From: Thysanoteuthis rhombus
Taxonomy: Eukaryota; Mollusca; Cephalopoda; Oegopsida; Thysanoteuthidae
Assembly: GCA_963457665.1 (NCBI GenBank)
Contig: OY735203.1
Span: 22,351,674-22,415,673, forward strand
Length of the DNA: 64,000 nt
Direction: 5' to 3'
Part shown: positions 55,326 through 64,000 of the stretch, piece after piece
How the letters are laid out: the number at the start of each line of letters is the position of its first letter
How positions within the stretch are numbered: position 1 is the first letter of the stretch
Position numbers and translations under genes: made by a program
The notes under the pieces: model-generated
Databases searched by the model: none
What the model was told of the DNA's origin: nothing
The model's input: the letters and a program-made list of their open reading frames with translations, nothing else

Positions 55326-57944
55326 TTGCATTATTACCTACGGAAAAGTCATGAATCCATCCTGTCACCCCCAAAAGCATTGATAAGATAGTATATGCTG
55401 ATTTGATTGGCACCATTTCATGTGGTTATCGTCTACCCCACGAAACATCAAACAAATTGCCAAGATAGAGAGAAGTGAAGCCTGGGAAATCAGTGCTGAT
55501 TTTTAGCCGGTATAAAGACTCTACTTTGTTACTTAGTACACTTCAAGCTGATGATTTTGCTGACTTTTCTTTGGGTTTTTTTTAGGGGATTTTACTCTTA
55601 AGTGAGGTAATCATTTTCTTGAACAAACAAACTTCAAACAACCCTGAGCATTTAGCAATGCAGTGTGAGAGAGGTGAGGTGACGCAGGACTTCCTGCTGT
55701 CAGGGAAGGGGGTCTATCTGGTATCATACTGGAATAGTAATTGCACATGTATTAGTTATCTTTTCTCACTAATTACCGGTTCAAATTGTGGAGGTGCATT
55801 AGACATTCAGGAGATGCCATCGTATACGAGATTGCGTTCTTCACTCGCTGGGTATTTGTTAGAGATTCGAAATAGGAGTGATAAAACATTCAGTTTCATT
55901 AAAACATCCAAAATTTTATATCATGAAATATTCCAAATGTGCCATCAAAAAATGACAACAGTCTTCAAGTGATTTCCCAAGAACAACACACTTATGACAT
56001 ATCGAAAACAGCAAGTTTTTCTGATTTTTACTACGTACTACGAAAGGAACTTGTATGTTTTACATGTCTACAAAAAAAAAAGGAATGAATTTAGGAATTT
56101 GACTACTTTAGAACTCACTTTCAATAGTTATCTTTGGCAGATGTTATGGACAAACAATAGATTCACACGTTCCGTATAAACAAGGAGATTATTCATAACT
56201 TTTGAAAGATATCAATTATTGCTTTTGTATCGAGTCTTTTTCTCAGAGTAAAAATGTGTCATGTTTTTCTTAATTTTAGTTTTTTATTTTCATTTATGTA
56301 TCACAAATCTAGGTCACAGATCTACTCATGTAGATACTAAAATAACTTATAATGTTACTTAGCGATCGTTGCAGGAGACATAAATCTGACATCTATCAAT
56401 TCATTCTCTCCAATATACAAAATGGGACGAAACCCTGAAAGCTATAACGTCAAATTTCAAGTGTAAATTGGAACGTTCTAAATAGGTGATAGACAAAAAA
56501 GAAATAAGCTGAACAGCTAGCAGAAAAAAAATGATAGCTAATGGTTCGAACGTAAACAAATTGGTGCCTCCAAGATAGCGAACGCATTAAGAAGTCTAGA
56601 CATAAGAGGGTGGGGGGATAGAATAGAACGGTTCGTTGGTAGGACACGGCAGAGTGAAGCGCAGTCACAGTCAATATTGAAGTAACTTGGAGAGACGTAT
56701 GTACAACAGTAGACTTACACACGATGATGGTGATAATGATCATTATGTTTGTTATAGTGATGATGAGATCGAAGGAATGAGGGCATCGCAATAAATAAAA
56801 GTGATCTATAGTTACGAAAAAGTAAAGTTCTGGAACCAAATCATTGATAAACCTGAAACAATACGATTACAATTTCAGTGCCCACTCCATAACAGTAATG
56901 ATGTAAGTCATGGTGTATCCAAGTCCCTTACTCACAGATGAGTGGCCTCGTGATAACCTGAGTAATTAGAAGAATAATATTCAAATACGATCCCTATTGA
57001 GCTCAATGCATTACTTGATATATGCAGTTAGTATCATAAAATGTCACAGGGATCATATTTCATATTAGCCAAAGCCAAATATGAAACATTGAATCGATGA
57101 CAATCAAAACGACTAAAAATATTTACAACACAAAACTGCAGCATTCCATGAGATCGAGCAAAAAGTATTGGATACGTTCTATTTTATATCAAGAAAATAA
57201 ACTATAGGCTAATTAGCGATTTTTAAATATGTTTAAATACGATCATCAACAAAAATTCATGTTCATTTCTACAGCTTCGTGTTTGTTGTTTTTTTTTAAA
57301 TGGTCAAGTAATTTTTTGATAAGGACGTTTTTTCTTAGATTCAGGTAAAAACTTATACCATATTCAAGTTATCAATGATATTTTTTTCTATTTTTTAATC
57401 GTGGAGGATTAAATACCATCGAAAGTAGTTAAATATTATTTCATACACTTCCCTCCTAAATACGTTCACGCAGTATTGATTTTAAGTAAAGTGACTGAAC
57501 GCAGTCTTTAATCAACACCATTTGCAGATAATTTCAAGGACACCCTGTTTCCCATTATTATTTGTATTATCAACATCTTCGTTGCATTTTAGCTCCCATA
57601 AAATATGCACAAGTTATCAATTAACACCTTAAATCAGAGCTGAGTAAACTCATTGATTGTCCGCTGATCTTCTCCTGCGACGAGTGTTTTTAGTAGCGCT
57701 ACGACGCATTTAACGCCTTTTAGCCATAAAATAATTTATAAAAACGAATAATTTTATTATGGAATCTTTTCTCTTCTATCTCGCTAGTTACAATCGACTC
57801 CAAGTACTGCTACTTGTTAAATCTATCGATATATGAGAAAGGGTTCTACCGACAAAGCAAACATCAGAATCCCCTAAGAGAGTAATTAAACTTTGAAGTA
57901 AAGTGTCTGCTGAATAACCTTTTTAGCATGTTATACTTAGGAGA
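55326..57944. other. Unannotated block
   Basis: The plus-strand frame 55619-55972 (117 residues) and the minus-strand frame 56450-56839 (129 residues) are among the longest non-repeat frames in the window, but neither carries a known domain, signal pattern or conserved motif. The rest is AT-rich and featureless. Confidence 0.45.
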
Positions 57945-58190
57945 GTCTGATCACCATGGCCAATTACCATATCACCTGCCTCCGATTCAGTAGATCGTGG
58001 TTCAATCCACCGCCCAGCCATATCGGAAGCCCCAAAATGGCTTCCAATGCCTCCCAGCTAAGAGCTCGGCTGAAGGATTTAAACTCGGGGCTGACAGATC
58101 ACGGGCTAATGACCAATATTAAGCTACGCAGAGGCAGGTCAGTATCCAGTGGTTGGCCATTTGGGGATACCAGGTGCTGCAAGCTGAACA
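57945..58190 (+). mobile_element. Composite tRNA-like / 5S-rRNA-like element
   Basis: The left part carries TGGCCAATTAC (57958-57968) as an A box and GGTTCAATCCA (57999-58009) as a B box, about 40 bp apart, which is a tRNA-type pol III promoter. A perfect 7-bp hairpin GGAAGCC/GGCTTCC follows at 58025-58045. The right part, about 58120-58187, follows the second half of 5S rRNA: TTAAGCTACG aligns with TTAAGCAACG of 5S, GGTCAGTA with GGTTAGTA, and GGGGATACCAGGTGCTGCAA with the 5S 3' end GGGAATACCGGGTGCTGTAG, at matching spacing (66 against 67 nt). SINEs with tRNA or 5S heads are known; both in one element is unusual. It could also be two adjacent unrelated insertions. Confidence 0.5.
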
Positions 58191-58503
58191 GAACTACGAT
58201 ACGACTGTCAAGTCCTAATTGGGACTTACTAACTATTGTCCCATATGTAACCAAATCGGTAACACATTCTATTGGGTTAAAAGCGGAGATCTATGGTATA
58301 TATATATACTTTGGAATGATTGCCAGTTATTTTTTTCCTTGCTAATGGCACTCGGTAGATCAGAATGAGCTGAAGTTCGTCATGTGTTAAAAAATATCTC
58401 TGGTCAACACAGATTATTTAAACACATGATCACCCACTGCTTTCAAATAATCTTATAAGTTGATGCTTCCGCGCACACAAAACACTGTTTGAACACACAT
58501 ACA

Positions 58504-58506
<3 letters not shown>
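58191..58506. other. Possible 3' body of the composite element
   Basis: CAAGTCCTAATTGGGACTTA (58210-58229) contains the inverted repeat AAGTCC/GGACTT, and the composition remains balanced to about 58280. Beyond that it is AT-rich. No end could be fixed. Confidence 0.3.

Positions 58507-58570
<64 letters not shown>
58507..58570. repeat. (TA)n microsatellite
   Basis: Pure TA tract of about 64 bp. Confidence 0.97.
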
Positions 58571-58572
<2 letters not shown>

Positions 58573-60255
58573 TTGCATGCATATGGATATATGTATGTAG
58601 ATCAATAGGTATACAATCTGATGGTTTGAGAAAACAATAATATCATACAATTAATCATTTTTCAAAATGATATCCTCCGGCACTCCTCTTAAACCAGTTA
58701 TGAATATTGCTAAAAAAAAAAAAAAAAAAGAATGATCGACTGTTATACAAGGAAAGTTACAGATCAAATTTCAGCCGATGAATCTTTGATTACAGATATT
58801 GCTGTATCCCCATGTGTGTATAGATGTATAGCTGAACACTGATCTGTAATTGGTTTGGTATAAAGAAAGGCTGTTCAGCAGTATTTAGTGTTCATTAATA
58901 TATGTACTGATCGGGTTAATTGCTGCTCAACTTCGATAATACGACGGGAGATTATGTGAGCTATATACGTATGCATACAAATAACTATACAGTTTCATAT
59001 ATAAGTGTTTTTTTCCATCCAAACACGACGCTGAGATTCTCCATGAGATTATTTTTGAAATCACTAGAAATAATCAATCATTTGCACAAGAGACCTATCT
59101 GGCAGTTTGGGTCTCTTTAAGCAAATATAACACTCTCTGAGAATGACATGCACATTTTGCTGGTTTGCAAATGCTGGTACACAGGTCTTTTCCCCAAATA
59201 TTCTACACATAAATATTTTAAAACACCAACAACATAAGAAACAATGATAACAATGAGAATACAACGTAATAGCAATTATCCTTTTTAAAAAATATGAAAT
59301 AAATGAAATCAAGTCAAAAACTCCGAGTTTGCAACACTATGCATTATCTATGATTATCCACGGGATATATTGAAAAAGGAACGATATTTTTTCCTTTATA
59401 TTTTACTTTTTTGATGAGCAAATACTTCAAACCAACCAGAGAAATTATGTTGTTTTCTGTCTTGAAAAATTGATATTTTTTCCAGTAACTGAGATCATTT
59501 ATTAGAATTCAAATACATGTAGTATCTGCCTTTTGAAAGTTTGGTTCATGCTAATTTTTTTGCTTTTACGAAGAAAAAAAGATGAAAAACAAAAATACTT
59601 TTTAGCTCTTCTTACAGCGATCTATTATAGAAGCAAGAAACATCCACTTTCTCTCTCATTTACACCCTGGTCTCCTAAATTCCCCATCGACAAAACTTCT
59701 GATTACTCAACCTGATGTACCATTTTAATTTTCTTGTTGGACTAAGAGCATTTGAAACCTTCTCACATATTGGTCGTTGGTTATTGATTCTCTTCGTCAT
59801 TGAATCTTCCAAAGTTTTTTTTTTAATGAAAACGTAAAAATCTGCATACCTGTGGATTTTCACTTTGGAATTGATAAGCATATCATATGTTTATCAACAT
59901 GAACGGATTTTATGTTCTAATTCAAAAGTTTCCCTTGTTAAGAAAGACAGGGCAAACATGGAGACGAACAGCATGAGCTTGAATGAAGTGAGAGTCAAAC
60001 TGTATTAACACTGTCTCTGTAAATGCTGCAGAAGGATAAGAGCTAGATTTCCTCGGGGCTTAAACGAAATAAGGAGAAACAGAGCTAGGAATCTCCAGTG
60101 CACCTGCTAAGTAATCAGTGTTTCAGACACCTATTGACCTCTGTTAGTGACTTCGAGTGAAAGTCCTTCACTTCTATCCCGTCTCTGACGCTGAATTAGA
60201 GCTGTGATGAAGATTATTGCCTAATTACTAATTAAGAATCAAATTGGGCCTGAGG
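58571..60255. other. Unannotated block
   Basis: Contains a 17-18 nt poly-A run at about 58712-58729. No gene or repeat family recognised. Confidence 0.45.
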
Positions 60256-60373
60256 GGCTACGGTCTAATCACTTTCGATACTCTGGTTCTCGTAATATCA
60301 GCGGAGTTAAGCAACATTGAGCTTAGTTAGTACCTAGAAGGGTAACCGTTGGACATTGCCAGGTGCTATCTGA
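60256..60373 (+). pseudogene. 5S rRNA-like sequence, full length, decayed
   Basis: Over about 118 nt an ungapped alignment with the conserved animal 5S rRNA (recalled from memory) gives roughly two thirds identity. The match runs end to end: GGCTACGG at the start, GGTTCTCGTA in the middle, GAGTTAAGCAAC identical at about 60304-60315, GTTAGTACCT in the internal control region, GAAGGGTAACCG in the box C area and CCAGGTGCT near the 3' end. Most differences are C to T or G to A, the pattern of methylated-CpG decay. No T-run terminator follows. It is a 5S pseudogene or the head of a 5S-derived SINE. It is not part of a tandem 5S array in this window. Confidence 0.75.
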
Positions 60374-62795
60374 AGAATGAAGTTTTGATCAGCCTATCCA
60401 ACTTACGACTTAATCATTACTGTGGAAAAAGATAATTCATTATACTGATCACAGGTTATCTTCATGTAAAGATGTAAATCATGTTTTTAGTTGAGACTTG
60501 AATATATGAACACAATCGATTTCGTAATTTAGTCAACAACAAGATTTCAACAAAGCTACAGCTCACCCCGGTACACTCATTTTAAAGAGCATCAAGGAAG
60601 GAATTTTGGGAATACTCTTAGATTCATGAAATGCCTTTTTTAAAGTAATATTTGAAAATATATCTACAGAATATATCAGGTGATCAATGCATCTTCGACA
60701 CGTTTCAATTAATTGTAAATCCAATAATATTCTACCAATTCAGGGAATGTTTGCATAAATTTGAGATGTTGATAGAAACTTATAGTTGAAGAATGTTCAT
60801 TGGAACATGTCATTTACACCGTAATCATCTGTTTTCAAATTACCAAAGAAATATTCACTCACAACTGTCAGACTATGATTATATGATAAAGAAACCTTTT
60901 GGCCCATTCCAACAATTATATCTCGAGGAAATATTTCTGGTATCAGAAACTTCAGGAGAAACTGAAATTTGATAAAAACAGAACAAACTAAACTAGTATA
61001 TCCTTGTATGACAGCCATTGAATATATACAAACTAAAGTTTTCTTCAATCGAAGAGTATGACAAATATATAGACAGTTCAGTACATTACGAATGCATATT
61101 CTACTCTTGAACACATCATCATTTATGAATAGAAAGATCTGTACATTCAAATAAATCTAAATTTAGAATAGTTTTTGATGACAGAACAAATATTCAAACA
61201 CGCCAACGTAAAGTAAAAGTGATTTTTGAAGTTTGGCACACAGATATCTAAATCGGTTACCAAATATACACAAAGTTTTCAAAAGGGGATACTGAGTCAA
61301 ACTTGGATTAAAGACAAGACTTCAAATATACTATCCAAAGTACCTATTATGTTATTTTGCTTTTAAATAGAAAACGCTTAAATTAGGAACAGAATAGGAA
61401 GTTTCACTTCAAGATCAAAGAAGAATCAGCTTAAGAAACTTATTTTCGTTCGTAGAAAATCATGTATAAAAGGAAAGGTGGACATTGACTTCCTCTTACA
61501 TTTTGAAAAATCATGGGAATGAATATTTAAAGAAATCCAATTGTTGTTATCTACTAAGCCGAGCTCACTTTCAATGAAACGTAAAGATTGAATTCGAAAC
61601 AAGAATGCGATTATTCAACCAACGTTGACAGTACAGGAAACACTCATACAACTAAAACTGAATTTACAATTGATTATTAGTTAAATTAGCTAGATAAACT
61701 TTCTAGGTTAGGAGTTTTCGGCCTGCTCCGTTGTAAGGCCGAAATCGTGCCTTTGGTCATGATGTGAAATCAGAACTGCTTTTACGGGTTCACCTCGATT
61801 CTGGAGCACTGGCTACAGTATGCTATTTTGGCAACTTAGAGGTCATACACACTTGAATGGAATCAGATGTTTAATATTATTTAGATGGATGAACACATGG
61901 AAATTAGATGATAGTTAATAGGGATAGGGCAAATGAAGACGAAACATTTTATTTCTAATTTTCAAAAACTAATATGCAAAGAAAAATTTTTTCAAGTCCC
62001 ATACATTCCACAGAAAATTTGGTGGCCAAAGCTGTGAATATTATTGAGTTTTGCTGAATCAGATAAATAAAAAATATTTTTGGCAATCGTGAACGTAGCT
62101 AGACATAAAATGAGCCGAATTAGCACGATACTACATTGTAAATTGAAATAACCACATTGAACTTCTGTTTGATTTAGGGTTTTCAAAAACTTTTAAATAG
62201 CATTCCTGGGGGGCCGATATACTTGTGGTGGCCAGTGCCGTCACTATACTTGAATTTTTGGAGAAGCGACAGAAATTTGGTATCATCTACACAGTGAAAA
62301 GTCTAACATCATTATGAACATTGGAAGTTACACGAGAAAAAAAAAAAAAATCTTACATTTTTGCTGGTTTAAAGCTCTGATATCTTTTCATAGTGAGAAA
62401 TGATAAAATCACGTGATCTTACAGAATTCTATCAGTGGTTAATAATGATATCCACTGTACATTAAATCAGGATTAATTAAATGGGCTTTTGAAATCATAA
62501 CAACTTAATCTAGTAGCAAATGTCATTAAGTAAAATGAAGAAGGTTGATAAAATGCGTTACATTGAACTTGCAAACAACCTGCCTGTCTTGTAAATTTTG
62601 TTTAGACACGCAGGTTTTAATTGACCTCAAACATCTATCAGCCACAAAGGTGGAAAATATACCACACACATATATCGTAGACTTCTGTTAATTAATAAGA
62701 CAAATACTTGTAATACGAACGGAAGATCAAACTAGTATGTAAGATGAATGTTTTTTTTTTCCCAGTCTGTCCATTAATTGAGTTCCACCCCTCAG
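60374..62795. other. Unannotated block
   Basis: About 2.4 kb of AT-rich DNA. Noted: GGAGTTTTCGGCCTGCTCCG near 61711-61730 and a poly-A run near 62337-62350. No supported gene; the minus-strand frame 60797-61150 has no domain. Confidence 0.45.
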
Positions 62796-62799
62796 TTAA

Positions 62800-63140
62800 G
62801 ATTCCGTGCTTCGTACGATGTATGTACTCCCCACAGAAGCAAAATGTGACACAAACTTGACTTAGGACTCAACATACGGCAAGTTGGAAATAATTTCCCC
62901 GGTCCCGTGACTAGTGTTGCAAAAGCGTCAGGGTGATCTGGACCATTCTCTCTCAGTGCAAAGAAAAAAGTATTGCCACGTAACCGACTGATCCCCTCAA
63001 AGTGGGCATGGTAATTATTATAGCCACAAAGCCAATCGTCCACCACTGCACCTTGCAATACTGAAGCTCAGTGAGCCATTATCAGCTACGGCATTGCGCC
63101 GGTGCAAGGCTACCACAGAACGTACTGCAAATGGATTCAT
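62800..63140 (-). mobile_element. Unclassified dispersed repeat, copy 1
   Basis: On the minus strand the block TTGCAGTACGTTCTGTGG then CTTGCACCGGCGCAATGCCG (about 63129-63088), and farther on AATTATTTCCAACTTGCC, pair with corresponding blocks of the copy at 63185-63460 in the same order. The second block resembles a pol III B box in the other copy. The open frame 62792-63058 (88 residues) lies inside and carries no known domain. The composition is richer in GC than the surroundings. Confidence 0.5.
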
Positions 63141-63184
63141 ATTTACAAACTTCCCCACAACAGCAAGATATTATAAAATGTAGA

Positions 63185-63460
63185 TTTTGACGTGGGGTTC
63201 CAGTGATGGGTAAGCTGGAGGAATTTCTCCAGTCCATACTGCGTTCTTAAGGCGTCAGGGCAAGCCCACCCTATCCTTCTTATTTCTATGGGAAGAAGCT
63301 CCCCCAGGGCCTACTGCTCGCCCGAAATTTGTTTTATGTAGCAATGGGCTGGATCTGAAGCCTCTTACGCAAAGGAATACCGAGCTATATATATATATCA
63401 TTGGTCTCGGGATCGCACCAGCGCAAAATTTACACATAGTGTACTGCAATCAGATTGTTC
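63185..63460 (-). mobile_element. Unclassified dispersed repeat, copy 2
   Basis: On the minus strand TTGCAGTACACTATGTG is followed by TTTGCGCTGGTGCGATCCCG (about 63447-63406), with GGTGCGATCCC resembling a B box. Downstream are GGCTTGCCCTGACGCCTTAA (63268-63249) and the near-palindrome CTGGAGAAATTCCTCCAG (63235-63218). The two copies align over matching 42-bp and about 35-bp blocks. A short (TA)n of about 11 bp sits near 63388. Confidence 0.5.
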
Positions 63461-64000
63461 AGACACAACCATTGACATTATGTAGTTACGAACATTTGGT
63501 TGACATATTGCTCAGGATAGATCATTTGCATAGATATTCGATATAGACTCTTCGACGACTGAATACAGCTTTCATACATACTATGAATAGACATGTTTTC
63601 TCATAAAGTTGACTATTATGAACTATTTTTAGCTGAAATCTGTTAATCGAGTTTATTCACTGAAGATTATCGACAAAAATGTTGATTGATTCATCCACAG
63701 AAGCCAACAGGGATGAAGCAGACATCCGGTTATCAGCAGAAATTTTGATTAAGCCTCACAAAACAAACATGAGTAATAAAGAATACCGATTCAATATTAC
63801 AAATGTGATTAAAGATATAAATACAGGGGAGATATTGTGAACAGCGTTGAACCTTTATCGAAAATACATAAATTAAAAATGGTAATAAATCCATAAGAAC
63901 AACAAGTAGTAGTGTGTGTTTTATAAGTGTCTTCTGATAGACAAAATGCTTCCTGCAGAAAGAATGAACACAACCAACAAGCAACATATTCACGAAAGAA
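63461..64000. other. Unannotated block at the window edge
   Basis: No feature recognised. The minus-strand frame 63733-63993 has no known domain. Confidence 0.45.

Noticed and set aside
55619..55972. 117-residue plus-strand frame preceded by a T-rich stretch ending in AG
   Set aside because: A splice-acceptor-like context alone is weak in AT-rich DNA; the protein matches nothing I recognise.

Overview
This window looks like AT-rich, non-coding nuclear DNA from an animal. I could not support a single intact protein-coding gene on either strand. The longest open frames are translations of (TA)n, (GA)n and (CA)n arrays (runs of Ile-Tyr, Arg-Glu, Thr-His) or short chance frames with no recognisable domain. 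The mix of features fits a mollusc, most likely a cephalopod: dozens of long (TA)n arrays, decayed RTE-type LINEs, tRNA-derived SINE heads, Tc1-like transposase fragments and a Penelope-like remnant. The species assignment is inference. Composition and repeat style support it, but no diagnostic gene does. The window could be a large intron or an intergenic region.

Layout. 1-6 kb: (TA)n/(GA)n arrays, a plus-strand RTE LINE remnant (about 2.1-2.86 kb) abutting a minus-strand Tc1-like transposase remnant, then a second RTE remnant (minus, 5.4-5.6 kb). 6-13 kb: one TA/TG array, a 126-bp tandem duplication (8.2-8.46 kb) and a third RTE remnant (minus, about 10 kb). 13-18 kb: first copy of a roughly 300-bp repeat that always has a TA tract beside it ('family A'), a tRNA-like SINE head, and many microsatellites including a self-complementary TCTA/TA/TAGA array. 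18-28 kb: sparse sequence, then the best-preserved RTE remnant (minus, 25.4-26.0 kb) ending in a trinucleotide array, a second Tc1-like remnant, and a tRNA-like sequence with clean A and B boxes. 28-39 kb: long TA arrays, a MITE-like inverted-repeat segment, family A copy 2, and a CpG-rich island at 37.4-37.8 kb that is the only plausible promoter or first-exon candidate. 39-49 kb: the densest repeat mosaic, with SINE-like copies, two copies of a GA-core-TA cassette, a Penelope-like reverse transcriptase remnant (minus, 44.6-45.6 kb), family A copy 3, a tRNA-like sequence and an RTE 3' tail. 49-64 kb: mostly featureless AT-rich DNA, with a composite element joining a tRNA-like head to a 5S-rRNA-like segment (57.9-58.2 kb), a full-length decayed 5S rRNA-like sequence (60.26-60.37 kb), and two tandem diverged copies of a minus-strand repeat near the right edge.

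Nothing here works as a pathway or operon. The biology on show is retrotransposition and DNA transposition followed by decay, with microsatellites seeded at or inside element ends. The most notable observations are the tRNA/5S composite, the multi-copy RTE lineage with TGATGA-type 3' ends, the repeat families bounded by TA arrays, and the isolated CpG-dense block. All family assignments were made by eye from translated motifs and consensus sequences recalled from memory. No search was run.
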